This document shows positions 25,377 to 34,245 of a DNA stretch of 64,000 nt, piece by piece; position 1 is the first letter of the stretch, and each line of letters begins with the position of its first letter. The position numbers and the translations under genes are program-made. This DNA comes from Planctomycetaceae bacterium. GTDB taxonomy: Bacteria > Planctomycetota > Planctomycetia > Planctomycetales > Planctomycetaceae. The notes under the pieces are model-generated. The model did no database searches. It was not told where the DNA came from and was given only the letters and a program-made list of their open reading frames with translations. The DNA lies in contig JAKFWA010000040.1 in NCBI GenBank assembly GCA_021732995.1, positions 1 to 64,000 of the forward strand. The letters are read 5' to 3'.

Positions 25377-26453
25377 CTACAACTGCGAATCGAAGCCGTG
25401 CGTCTCAAGTCGCTTCAGCAGGTCTTTGAGTTGTGCTTCGTCATCCAGCTTGGCAACCAGAGTGGCGCTCGGCGTGTGGACGATGGTGCAACCATCCAGC
25501 CCGATCGTGGTGATGAGGTGCTCGGCCGATGAATAGATCGTGCAGTTCGTCGTGCTGATGCCGCAGTGCGAACCGACGACGATGTTACCCTGCTTGTCCG
25601 GGATGTGAAGTCGCGACAACGCCGCCCAGCTGCCGAGGTCGTCCCAGCCGAACGGCGCTTCAATCACGCAGACGCTCTTGGAATGCTCCAGCACCGCGTA
25701 GTCGATCGAGATCGACGGCATCTGCGGGAAGTCCGTTTCCAGAGCAACGTCCCAGGTCGGTTTGCCGGCGTGTTTCGCCAACGCCGTCAACCGGCTATGC
25801 AGTTCCGGCTGATGGGCCTTCAACGCATTCAGGATCGTGTCCGCGCGCCATACGAAGATGCCGCTGTTCCACAGGAACGTGCCCGCAGCGAGAAACTGCT
25901 CGGCGGTTTTGAGGTCCGGCTTCTCTCGAAAACGCACGACCGAATACACACCGTCCGGTCCGGCACTGAATGACTCACCACGTTCGATATACCCATAGCC
26001 GGTGGCTGGCCGCATCGGCACGATGCCGAACAGGCACAGCGTTTCGGGAGCCTGCTTTACTGTCGCAACCGCACGCTCGACAGCGGCCACGAAAGCGGAT
26101 GTCGGAGTAATGACATGGTCCGCTGGAGTGACCAACATCACAGCATCGGGGTCTTCGGCGAGAACTCGAATCGCAGCCAGTCCGATGCACGGTGCGGTGT
26201 TACGTCCGCACGGTTCGATCAGCACATGCTCAGCCGGAAGAGCTGGTAGCTGACGTCCGGTTTCCACGGCATGCCGCGCGCCCGTCACGACCCACAAGCG
26301 GCTGTCACCCGCGAGTCCCTGCACACGATCTGCCGCCATCTGAATGAGCGAGCGGTCGCCAGTGAGTGTCAGGAACTGCTTCGGGAGATCACGTCGGCTA
26401 GCCGGCCAGAAACGCGTGCCGCTGCCTCCGGCCATGATTACTGCGTGCAGCAT
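25377..26453 (-). CDS. manC: mannose-1-phosphate guanylyltransferase
   Basis: A 358-aa nucleotidyltransferase making GDP-mannose from mannose-1-phosphate and GTP. It opens MLHAVIMAGGSGTRFWPASR with the pyrophosphorylase loop and has PKQFLTL, VTPADHVI, ATGYGYIERG and PFGWDDLGSWAAL, all family hallmarks. The C-terminal isomerase domain of bifunctional ManC is absent, as usual for this short type. ATG 26453 is chosen; an in-frame GTG six codons upstream is less likely. GDP-mannose would feed the surface-glycan genes nearby, though it is separated from the arabinose operon by a palindromic repeat. Confidence 0.92.
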   Translation of the reverse strand: MLHAVIMAGGSGTRFWPASRRDLPKQFLTLTGDRSLIQMAADRVQGLAGDSRLWVVTGARHAVETGRQLPALPAEHVLIEPCGRNTAPCIGLAAIRVLAEDPDAVMLVTPADHVITPTSAFVAAVERAVATVKQAPETLCLFGIVPMRPATGYGYIERGESFSAGPDGVYSVVRFREKPDLKTAEQFLAAGTFLWNSGIFVWRADTILNALKAHQPELHSRLTALAKHAGKPTWDVALETDFPQMPSISIDYAVLEHSKSVCVIEAPFGWDDLGSWAALSRLHIPDKQGNIVVGSHCGISTTNCTIYSSAEHLITTIGLDGCTIVHTPSATLVAKLDDEAQLKDLLKRLETHGFDSQL

Positions 26454-26530
26454 GTCGATTCTTTCTAGCACTCACGGCGAATCAGAACGACGCAGGTTTG
26501 AGCCCCGTCGCAGAAAGTCTGAGGTTCGAC

Positions 26531-26603
26531 TGAGCGGCAAGGCGCTAGCCGCCGGTCAGATTCGGGATCGCGAGAATATCGGCGACTAGCGCCTTGCCGC
26601 TCA
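26531..26603. repeat. intergenic palindromic repeat, 23-bp arms
   Basis: gagcggcaaggcgctagccg lies in the left arm (26531-26553). The right arm (26581-26603) is its reverse complement with a single mismatch in 23 bases, and the loop is 27 nt. I recognise the arm sequence as a frequent intergenic motif in planctomycete genomes, from memory and not from a search. It separates manC from the GT-C gene and may form a hairpin in RNA. No T-run follows, so simple termination is not evident. Confidence 0.75.
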
Positions 26604-26626
26604 CTTGTGGTTACTCAGACACACTT

Positions 26627-27949
26627 TTACGCAGCTCGACGTTGCGGCAGCGGTGCCGCCTTTGTCGATTCGTTCACACGAGTGATTGCCGAGTTCGCCG
26701 AGAATCTTGCACGCCAAACGCTTTCAATTGCCAATGCCAGCACAATGGTGGCTTGCAGGTCGAGGAAGATGGTCTTGAAGCGAATGTTCGGCAGGAACCA
26801 GAAGGCTTGAGCCGCCTCAAAGACGAACGACAGCGCTAGGAACATGCACCAGCCGCGATGCTCGCCGCGCCGCCACAACCACGCGGTGGCCGCGAAGACC
26901 GCTGTCGTGTGCAGCAGCAACGCCCAGTCCTTCATGCCGCGCAGCGATGCCCCGAACGAGTGCGCAACTTTCGCGAGTCCGTAAGTTGCCGTCGCGAGGG
27001 GTCGCTCTTTCCAGATCTCTTTGGCTTTCGCCTGATAGAACTTGTGCGACTCCGGCACGCTGAGCTTCGCAGCTTCGGCCAGGATTTGCTCATCCCGCGC
27101 CTGGTCCTGCAGGTTCAACCGCTTGGCGACAATGTCATGCAGTCCGGTTTCAGCATTCGCCGGCACGCCCATACCAATTCCGAGATACAGGTTGAGCCCT
27201 TGAGTTGTCGACAGCGGCACGAACATGCCCGTCTGCGACGAAGCGAAGATCGACCACGGAGCGACCAGTGCCACAGCGACGCAGCACGCTGGGACGCTCG
27301 CCCAGCCGCGCCGCAGCCAACTTTCGTGACGCATCTGATACGCGACAAAGCCAATGAACGGCGGAATCAGCAGCACGTGGTTGGGCTTGAGATAGATCAA
27401 CACCGCCAGCAGAGCGCCGACGGTTCCATGCCACCACAGCTTCGAACGGCACTCCGGAAGCAGAGTCATGCACCAGCCCAGCAGCGTGATGCACACGAGG
27501 CTTTGCGTTTCGGGAACCAGGATCGGAGCGAAGTAACTCAGCGGCACCCAGGCCAACGTCAACCCGCCAGCGATCACACCGGCAGCCAATCGTTTCGTAA
27601 TCAGGGCCGCCAGAATGAGCATCAGCGAAGGCAGTGTGGAACTCAGCAGCAACTGCACCGCGCGAGCGGCTCGATAGGGTTCATCAAAGAAGCTCAGGAA
27701 CGGCAGCAGGTAAGCCGGATAGCCGGGGACTCGGTAGCCGTCCGCGAAGGCATTCTGGAAGCCGGTGTAGTGCGCCCAGATCTCCGCGCGGTTGGCGTAG
27801 TCGGCAGGGTCGTTGGAGCCCGGCGCATACGGCGTGATGATGCTGTTGTCGATCGTCCAGCCGAAGCGCACTGCGTGGACTGAGAGGTTGATCGCAAACA
27901 GGGCGAGTGCCGCCCAGATGATTCGTTTGGTGCTTGAAGTCGTCTGCAA
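26627..27949 (-). CDS. polytopic GT-C-like glycosyltransferase
   Basis: A 440-aa integral membrane protein with about ten predicted hydrophobic helices, starting near IIWAALALFAINLSVHA. The first outer loop contains acidic residues (NDPADYANRAEIW) as in GT39/GT-C enzymes that use polyprenyl-phosphate sugars. The start is TTG at 27949, supported by AAGGA seven bases upstream; no ATG fits better. It lies 55 nt after the DprE2-like gene and is probably the last gene of the same operon. A polyprenyl-phospho-arabinose- or other lipid-sugar-dependent transferase is a reasonable inference. The exact family is uncertain. Confidence 0.75.
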   Translation of the reverse strand: MQTTSSTKRIIWAALALFAINLSVHAVRFGWTIDNSIITPYAPGSNDPADYANRAEIWAHYTGFQNAFADGYRVPGYPAYLLPFLSFFDEPYRAARAVQLLLSSTLPSLMLILAALITKRLAAGVIAGGLTLAWVPLSYFAPILVPETQSLVCITLLGWCMTLLPECRSKLWWHGTVGALLAVLIYLKPNHVLLIPPFIGFVAYQMRHESWLRRGWASVPACCVAVALVAPWSIFASSQTGMFVPLSTTQGLNLYLGIGMGVPANAETGLHDIVAKRLNLQDQARDEQILAEAAKLSVPESHKFYQAKAKEIWKERPLATATYGLAKVAHSFGASLRGMKDWALLLHTTAVFAATAWLWRRGEHRGWCMFLALSFVFEAAQAFWFLPNIRFKTIFLDLQATIVLALAIESVWRARFSANSAITRVNESTKAAPLPQRRAA

Positions 27950-28004
27950 TTCGAAATCCTTTTCGATGCAACCACGAAAGAACCGGCGTTCAAAGAGTTC
28001 TCAA

Positions 28005-28769
28005 TTACAGCTTCAGCCGCTTGAAAACTCGTTCGGGAATCGCGCGGATGATGGTCATGATGCCGTGCCAGAACCACGGCGTGTACAGCACGTCGCGACG
28101 GCGATCGATTGCTCGCACAATGTCGCCCGCGACTTTCTCCGGTTGAGCCACCAGCGGCGAACCAGGCTTCAGAATGCCATGCGTCATCGGTGTATCGACG
28201 AAGCCGGGCTTCACGGTCAGCACCTGCACTCCGCAGGGCGTGAGCCGATTGCGCAGGCCCGACAGATAAGCCGTCAGCCCCGCTTTGGCTGCTCCATAGC
28301 AGTAGTTGCTCTGCCGCCCGCGATCTCCCGCGACCGACGACAGCGCCACGATGAACCCGTTGCGACGTTGCTCAAAGTGCCGCGCGATGACATTCAACAG
28401 CGTCGCCACCGACGTGAAATTCACATCGAGCATCTCGCGCACGACGTCTTCCGACTTCGCTGCCAGACTCTGATCCAACATGTGTCCATAACAGACCACG
28501 ACACCACCGAGGTCCCCATTGCAGCGCACGACGGCATTGGTGAAGAACTCTTCGTGTCCGGCGAAGTCCAGCGCATCGAAGCTCAGGACGTCCGTCGGAA
28601 TCTGATGTCGAATGCTGATATCGCTGGCCGTGCGTTGCAGTTCTTCCACATCGCGACCGGCCAGAATTAGACGATTCGCCCGCGACGCCAGCTGATTGAG
28701 CAACGCTCGCGCGATGCCTGAACCGGCACCGACCACCAGCACTCCGGATTTGGATTTGGTTTCGTTCAT
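28005..28769 (-). CDS. DprE2-like SDR oxidoreductase
   Basis: A 254-aa short-chain dehydrogenase with GAGSGIARALLNQLA (NAD-binding), a catalytic tyrosine and lysine in YCYGAAKAGL, and an upstream serine in LSSVAGDRG. DprE2 reduces the 2-keto intermediate from DprE1 to decaprenyl-phospho-arabinofuranose. The C-terminus retains PWFWHGIMTIIRAIPERVFK, an extension resembling DprE2-type proteins. The start overlaps the DprE1-like stop by 4 nt (ATGA), and GAAAGGAAAG precedes it. The pairing with the neighbouring oxidase is what makes the DprE2 role more likely than a general SDR. Confidence 0.8.
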   Translation of the reverse strand: MNETKSKSGVLVVGAGSGIARALLNQLASRANRLILAGRDVEELQRTASDISIRHQIPTDVLSFDALDFAGHEEFFTNAVVRCNGDLGGVVVCYGHMLDQSLAAKSEDVVREMLDVNFTSVATLLNVIARHFEQRRNGFIVALSSVAGDRGRQSNYCYGAAKAGLTAYLSGLRNRLTPCGVQVLTVKPGFVDTPMTHGILKPGSPLVAQPEKVAGDIVRAIDRRRDVLYTPWFWHGIMTIIRAIPERVFKRLKL

Positions 28770-30157
28770 GCTGCTTTCCTTTCGCGAGTCTCGCCGGCTG
28801 CAACGCTCGGCAGCAGCCCAAGTCGGCGCGCCTGAGTCGACGCAAATCGACCAGCCGGATCGATGGTGGCCTTCAAGCTCTGCAGTTCTGGAAGTCGCGG
28901 GTACATCTGGCGAATGACCTCGGCCGAAGTCTGCGAGTCCTTCGCCAGATAAAGCCGCCCGCGATGCCGCAGCACGATTTCATCCAGCTGACGGAACAAG
29001 CCCGGAACTCGTGGGGACAATGGGAAGTCCAGAGCCAGCGTGTGCCCGGGATGCAAGAACGACATCGGCCCCAGTCCGGCCGGGCCGCTAGATTTCAGCA
29101 CGGCCAGGAACGATCCGAGTTTCGACTGCGTGATCTTCTCCAGCAGTTCGATGAGTCCCTGCCGCGACGTCTCCGGCGGGAAGAGTGCCTGATACTGAGC
29201 GAACCCGCGCTTGCCGTAGATGCGGTTCCAGTTCTGCACGCTATCGAGCGGATAGAAGAACGTATTCAGATCAACCACTTGCTGCCCGTCGCCGTGAGCC
29301 CAGTAGTAGCACTCGTTGAACGCTCGCACGGACAGCGGGTTCAAGGCGAACGACGGGAAGTTGAAAGGCACGCCCTTCAGAGGCTTGTTCGGCAATTGCA
29401 GCGGCTTGCCGCGGAGCGCGGACGGCAACGCCGCTTGAGCACAGTCGCGCCCCAGCATCACGACCGAGCGCCCCAGCTTGGAACCTTGCGCGAGGCAATC
29501 GATCCAGGCGACTGAGTGTTCGAAGTTGTCGTCTTCACGACCAAACACTTCGAGCGTATGGTCGAGATCTCGCGTGCGGCGGTAGAGCACATCGACGTAA
29601 GCGGATTCGACCTGCTTCAGTTGAATCTCAGCGGACAGCACGATTCCCGTCAGTCCCATGCCACCGAGCGTCGCAATGAACAGTTCGCGATTTTCAAACG
29701 CCGAGCAGCTCAACACGCGACCGTCGGCAACCAGTAGCTTGAAGCTTCTGACGTAGCTGCCGAACGAACCGCCGTGATGATGATTCTTGCCATGCACGTC
29801 CGAAGCGATCGCACCACCGACGGTGACCAGCTTCGTGCCCGGAGTTGTCGGTAGCGACCAGCCGCGCGGGAGAAAGACTTCGATAAGTTCGGCAAGTGAC
29901 GTACCGGCTTCGCACTCGAGCACGCCGGTGGTGTCATCGAACATCAGGCAGCGGTTCAGCCGCGTGCACTCGACAACTCCTTGACCGCTGTTGGTCGCTG
30001 AGTCCCCATATGAACGGCCCAGCCCGCGCGCGATCAGCGAGGAATCACTCGACGTCACCAGCTTGCGCGCCGTTGACCAGCTTTCAGGACGATAGACCGA
30101 ACAGTCTTCGCGCGATGAACAACCCCAACCGCTCAATGTCCGAGACTGCGGTTTCAT
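28766..30157 (-). CDS. DprE1-like FAD-dependent polyprenylphosphoryl-ribose oxidase
   Basis: A 463-aa protein, close to the 461 aa of M. tuberculosis DprE1. GLGRSYGDSATNSG (~44-57) and DVHGKNHHHGGSFGSYV (~119-135) match the FAD-binding motifs of DprE1. The C-terminal GRLYLAKDSQTSAEV and YPRLPEL blocks also align. Such enzymes oxidise the 2'-OH of polyprenyl-phospho-ribose, the first half of epimerisation to arabinose. The position of the benzothiazinone-reactive Cys387 of DprE1 (CVDFP) is alanine here (A375, ALDFP). ATG 30157 overlaps the UbiA stop (ATGA); the frame extends further but lies inside UbiA. Confidence 0.85.
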   Translation of the reverse strand: MKPQSRTLSGWGCSSREDCSVYRPESWSTARKLVTSSDSSLIARGLGRSYGDSATNSGQGVVECTRLNRCLMFDDTTGVLECEAGTSLAELIEVFLPRGWSLPTTPGTKLVTVGGAIASDVHGKNHHHGGSFGSYVRSFKLLVADGRVLSCSAFENRELFIATLGGMGLTGIVLSAEIQLKQVESAYVDVLYRRTRDLDHTLEVFGREDDNFEHSVAWIDCLAQGSKLGRSVVMLGRDCAQAALPSALRGKPLQLPNKPLKGVPFNFPSFALNPLSVRAFNECYYWAHGDGQQVVDLNTFFYPLDSVQNWNRIYGKRGFAQYQALFPPETSRQGLIELLEKITQSKLGSFLAVLKSSGPAGLGPMSFLHPGHTLALDFPLSPRVPGLFRQLDEIVLRHRGRLYLAKDSQTSAEVIRQMYPRLPELQSLKATIDPAGRFASTQARRLGLLPSVAAGETRERKAA

Positions 30158-31674
30158 AGGTATCCCTTCGATGCGGCCACACTGATGATGAACAAGGCGC
30201 CAACCATGAGCGCAATCGCGCGGCTGACATTGTCTTTGATGGCGAAGATCACCGGGTCTTCCGACAGGATCTTGCGTTTGGCGAGGAACCAGACGCGCGT
30301 GATCCAGTACATCAACAGCGGGCACATCAGCCATAGCGGCCAGTTCACCGCGTACACTCGCTTAACCCAGTCACTGTTGATGTAGAGAGCCATCACGAGC
30401 ACGGCGAGATAGCCGCACGTCGGCCCCAGTGTCTCAATGATGCTGATGTCAGACACTAGATAACCGCGACCGCTGGCGGCTTCCGCGGATTCCGTTTCGA
30501 GTCGTCCCAGTTCGGAATACCGCTTGGCAAAGGCCAGCGACGTGAAGAGGAACACGGACAACGTCAGCAGCCATTCGGAAACGGGCGTCTCAGTCGCGAT
30601 GCCGCCAGCAATGAGTCGTGATGTGTAGAGTCCCGCGAGGCAGAAAACGTCGACCAGCGGCAACCGTTTCAGCCAGACGGAATAAGCGGATGTCACCGCA
30701 AAGTAGACACCCAGCGCGATTGCGAACGCTCCGGACAAGCACGTTGCCGTGATCGCGACCGTTGTAGCCAACAAGCCGCCAGCGAGCACAAGTGCGGACG
30801 GCACGGAGATCAGTCCCGCAGCCAACGGGCGTTTGCGCTTGGTCGGATGACGCCGATCGTTGTCGATATCCAGCAGGTCATTCAGCACGTAGACCGCCGA
30901 AGCGCACAGGCTGAAGGCGACGAACGCGGCCGCCGAAGCAAACAGCTTCGATGCGTCCGCAAAAACGTGCGACAACAGCATCGGCGCAAAGATCAAAATA
31001 TTCTTGGCCCATTGATGCGGTCGCAGAGCTTTGATGTACGTCTTCAAGCTGCCAGTGCGGACGGCGATTTCCTGACACTCGATGCCTTGCTGCGTCAGTT
31101 CCTTACGGAACCGTGTGCCGGAACCGACGAGGTACGCCACCTTGCTCGCGGTCCAGATCTTGCGATCGGCGGATGAATCGCCGAAGTAGTCGAATTCCTT
31201 GTGCCCGTGTTGAGCACACCACTCCCGAATCGCTTCCAGTTTCGCGCTGCTCTTACGGTTATGAGTCGCGTCGCTCGCAATCACTCCATCAAAGCAGCCG
31301 AGATATTCCGCAACGGGCTTGGCCCAGAGTTCGTGAGACGCCGTCGCCAGAATCACCGGTCGACCGCGTGCCCGTTCAGCCATTAGATGAGCGACCAGAC
31401 TTTCGCGGTAAGGCAGACGCGACGCGTCGACGGGCTCAACTTCGGCGACGTGTTGCTTCAGCGTCGCCAGACCCTGCGAAATCCAACCGGGGGTCTTCCA
31501 CAAAATGCCCGGATCACGCCGCACGGCGCGCACGTAGCCCTCGTGGAGCAGGTCGGTGGCGATCAGCGTGCCATCCAGATCCACAAAGATTGGCCGATCA
31601 GTTTCCACGCTGGACGCGCCGGAACTGATCTGTAGCCGTAAGCTTGCCGCATCAGGCTGTGCCTGGGATTCCAT
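30154..31674 (-). CDS. HAD phosphatase-UbiA prenyltransferase fusion (polyprenyl-phosphate ribosyltransferase-like)
   Basis: A 506-aa two-domain protein. Residues ~28-215 are a HAD domain with DLDGTL (D32, D34), a later lysine in RKSSAKLEAI, and GDSSADRKIW (~163). Residues ~235-506 are a membrane UbiA domain with NDLLDIDNDRRHPTKRKRP (~265-284), which closely resembles the phosphoribose-specific UbiA DPPR synthase (Rv3806c type) and not quinone prenyltransferases. It would join a polyprenyl phosphate to PRPP; the HAD domain may remove the 5-phosphate. It is the first gene of the UbiA-DprE1-DprE2-GT-C operon. ATG 31674 follows AAGGAC. It is divergent from rnr. Confidence 0.85.
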   Translation of the reverse strand: MESQAQPDAASLRLQISSGASSVETDRPIFVDLDGTLIATDLLHEGYVRAVRRDPGILWKTPGWISQGLATLKQHVAEVEPVDASRLPYRESLVAHLMAERARGRPVILATASHELWAKPVAEYLGCFDGVIASDATHNRKSSAKLEAIREWCAQHGHKEFDYFGDSSADRKIWTASKVAYLVGSGTRFRKELTQQGIECQEIAVRTGSLKTYIKALRPHQWAKNILIFAPMLLSHVFADASKLFASAAAFVAFSLCASAVYVLNDLLDIDNDRRHPTKRKRPLAAGLISVPSALVLAGGLLATTVAITATCLSGAFAIALGVYFAVTSAYSVWLKRLPLVDVFCLAGLYTSRLIAGGIATETPVSEWLLTLSVFLFTSLAFAKRYSELGRLETESAEAASGRGYLVSDISIIETLGPTCGYLAVLVMALYINSDWVKRVYAVNWPLWLMCPLLMYWITRVWFLAKRKILSEDPVIFAIKDNVSRAIALMVGALFIISVAASKGYL

Positions 31675-31803
31675 TCCGAGTCCTTCGTGAAGTCCGTTTC
31701 GCGAAAGTTGGACCGAGCGTTCCAAGTGCGTCCGTCGTACTTCCAATGTGCGGGAATGCTAGTCCTCGTCAAAGATTCGCCCCAAGACCAACTTTTGGTT
31801 CCG

Positions 31804-34092
31804 ATGAAACCGATCAAAGCCCTGTTGCTGGAATACCTTGCACGTCATGGAGATGAGCCGATTCAGGCCCGGTCTCTGATCAAGCGTTTCAAGATCCCGA
31901 AACCGCAGCGGCAGGAGTTCGAGGACACCTTGAAGGCTTTGCTCCGTCAGCAGCGGACTGGCCAGAAGACTCAGAAGAAGTCGCGCAAGCCGGAGCAGGA
32001 CGAACGCGGCACGACGGCTCCCGGCGTCCCGCGCGGACTGATCTCGGGCATCGTTCGCAAGAGCACCGGCGGCGCCTGGTTTACGCCGCATCCGCCGAAC
32101 GGAGCGGCGAACGCCTATCTGGCCGACCGCTCGCGAGATGACATCTTTATCTATCCCGAAGACCTGCGGGACGCTCACGACGGCGATGAAGTTGTCGTCC
32201 GAGTCCTCGCCAAACGGCGCGGCAACGGCCGCCGCTGTGGTCGAGTCGAAGAGGTTCTGGGCCGCAGCACAAACACCTTCGTCGGTACCTACTTTGAACA
32301 CGAGCAGCAAGGCTTTGTGCGGGTTGACGGAGCGGCTTTCAACGAACCTGTCTGGGTCGGTGACCCCGGCGCGAAAGGCGTGCAGCCGGACGACAAAGTC
32401 GTCATTCAGATGGCCAGGTTTCCCACTGTGTCGCGGATGGGCGAAGCCGTCATCATGGAGTTGCTCGGCACTCGGGGAGATCCGGGAGTCGATACGAAGG
32501 CCGTCGTGCGGGAACTCGGCCTGCCACATGACTTCTCGCCAGCGGCACTTGCCGAGGCCCGCGAACAGGCCGCCGCGTTCGACGAGAATGATCTTGGCGA
32601 TCGCACGGATCTGACGTCCGAAACCATCATCACGATCGATCCTGTCGACGCCCGCGATTTCGACGATGCCATCTCGCTGACCCGGAGTGACGATGGTCAC
32701 TGGCTCCTCGGCGTGCATGTGGCCGACGTCAGCCACTTTGTGCCGGCAGGCGGGGCACTCGATCAGGAAGCGGTGTTACGCGGCACGAGCGTCTATTTGC
32801 CGGGGCAGGTGATACCGATGCTGCCGGAGGTCATCTCCAACAACCTGGCCAGCCTGCAGCAAGGTCGCGTGCGACTGACGAAATCGGTGTTCATCGAATT
32901 CAACGAGAAGGGCACGCCGCTGCATGCGGACTTCAAGAACTCGGCGATCAACGTCAAGCACCGCTTCGCCTACGAAGAAGTGATGCCGCTGTTGAAAGAT
33001 CCTCAGGCTGCGGCTTCGAAAGTCACCTCTGAAGTCTTCGCGTTGCTCGGTCGCATGTACGAACTGGCCATGCTGCTGCGGCAGCGACGTTTCGAAGACG
33101 GCGCGTTGGAGCTCTTTCTGCCGGAAGTGAAGATTCAGCTCGATCGTGACGGCAACGTCAGCGGTGCGATTCAGGTGGCACATGATGAGAGTCATCAGAT
33201 CATCGAAGAGTTCATGCTGGCCGCGAACATTGCCGTCGCGACGAAGTTGACCGATCTCGGCATCAAGTTTCTGCGGCGGACTCACGGCACGCCGGATGAG
33301 CTCAAGCTCAAAGGCTTTGCTGAATTCGTCGCCAGCCTCGGTTTCCCTTTGCGGCAGTTTCATGACCGGCATCAGTTGCAGCGTCTACTGACGGAAGTGC
33401 ACGGCCAGCCGGTCGAACAGGCTGTGAACTTCGCTCTGCTCCGCAGCATGCGACAGGCGGAATACACCGGCGAAGAAGACGGCCACTACGCGCTCGCGGT
33501 CGAGAACTACTGCCACTTCACTAGTCCGATCCGACGTTACCCCGACCTGACGGTTCATCGCCTGATCGACGCAGTCATCCGGCGCAGTGATCGCCGCCAG
33601 AAAATCGGAGCACGCACCACTGATGTCAATAAGCTCGGCCAGCACTGCTCACTGACCGAACGCCGCGCGGCAGAGGCGGAACGCCAACTGATTCGCGTCA
33701 AGCTGCTGCGTCTGCTGGCGACGAAGAAGGGTGAGACGTTCGATGCGATCATCACGGGCATCGAGAAGTTCGGCATCTTTGCCCGCTGCGTCGCCTATCC
33801 AGTCGACGGCATGATCCCCATCGAACAACTGCAAAAGACCGAACTGCTCGACTACGACCGAGTGACGCGGCGACTGTTCTCCCGCCGTTCCGGAGTGGCC
33901 TACCAGTTGGGTGACGCGCTGCAGGTGCAGATTGCTCGCATCGACCCCGACGCGCGCAAACTGGAATGGACTCTGGTCGCTGCCTCGCAACGCCCACCCA
34001 TCCGCAAGACGCCCCGCGATGAGTCACGCGGATCCAAGCACAACGAGAAACGCAAACCAACCCGGCGTTCCAAATCGAAGCCACGCAAGTAG
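31804..34092 (+). CDS. rnr: ribonuclease R
   Basis: A 762-aa 3'-5' exoribonuclease of the RNB family. An N-terminal winged helix (KPIKALLLEYLARHGDEP) and cold-shock-like OB domains precede the catalytic RNB domain, whose IDPVDARDFDDAI keeps D279, D285, D287 and D288, equivalent to the metal-binding aspartates of E. coli RNase R. GHYALAVENYCHFTSPIRRYPDL is the canonical RNB signature. A C-terminal S1 domain and a strongly basic tail (RKPTRRSKSKPRK) complete the enzyme. ATG 31804 fits homology; ATG 31756 is possible. It degrades structured RNA. Transcribed away from the arabinose operon. Confidence 0.95.
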   Translation: MKPIKALLLEYLARHGDEPIQARSLIKRFKIPKPQRQEFEDTLKALLRQQRTGQKTQKKSRKPEQDERGTTAPGVPRGLISGIVRKSTGGAWFTPHPPNGAANAYLADRSRDDIFIYPEDLRDAHDGDEVVVRVLAKRRGNGRRCGRVEEVLGRSTNTFVGTYFEHEQQGFVRVDGAAFNEPVWVGDPGAKGVQPDDKVVIQMARFPTVSRMGEAVIMELLGTRGDPGVDTKAVVRELGLPHDFSPAALAEAREQAAAFDENDLGDRTDLTSETIITIDPVDARDFDDAISLTRSDDGHWLLGVHVADVSHFVPAGGALDQEAVLRGTSVYLPGQVIPMLPEVISNNLASLQQGRVRLTKSVFIEFNEKGTPLHADFKNSAINVKHRFAYEEVMPLLKDPQAAASKVTSEVFALLGRMYELAMLLRQRRFEDGALELFLPEVKIQLDRDGNVSGAIQVAHDESHQIIEEFMLAANIAVATKLTDLGIKFLRRTHGTPDELKLKGFAEFVASLGFPLRQFHDRHQLQRLLTEVHGQPVEQAVNFALLRSMRQAEYTGEEDGHYALAVENYCHFTSPIRRYPDLTVHRLIDAVIRRSDRRQKIGARTTDVNKLGQHCSLTERRAAEAERQLIRVKLLRLLATKKGETFDAIITGIEKFGIFARCVAYPVDGMIPIEQLQKTELLDYDRVTRRLFSRRSGVAYQLGDALQVQIARIDPDARKLEWTLVAASQRPPIRKTPRDESRGSKHNEKRKPTRRSKSKPRK

Positions 34093-34153
34093 CTGGCGCG
34101 GCTAACTTCATCACTCAGAGTGGAGCTTCCGCCTGCGCGACTGCTCCGAAAAT

Positions 34154-34193
34154 CAAACACCCGACAACATCTTTCGACGTTGCCGGGTGTTTG
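34154..34193. terminator. hairpin between convergent rnr and the giant gene
   Basis: caaacacccg (34154-34163) pairs with cgggtgtttg (34184-34193), and inner caac/gttg extends the stem. A and T runs in the outer stem allow termination in both directions. It is well placed, 61 nt after rnr and 52 nt after the giant gene's stop. Confidence 0.65.
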
Positions 34194-34245
34194 AGCGACT
34201 CAAGAGTGCGAGGCGAACTCGGACTCGCTGACGCAATTCGTCAGC

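Noticed and set aside
26858-27883. 341-codon plus-strand frame opposite the GT-C gene
   Set aside because: The minus frame has membrane helices and a supported TTG start; the plus frame is Arg/Gln-rich with no motif.
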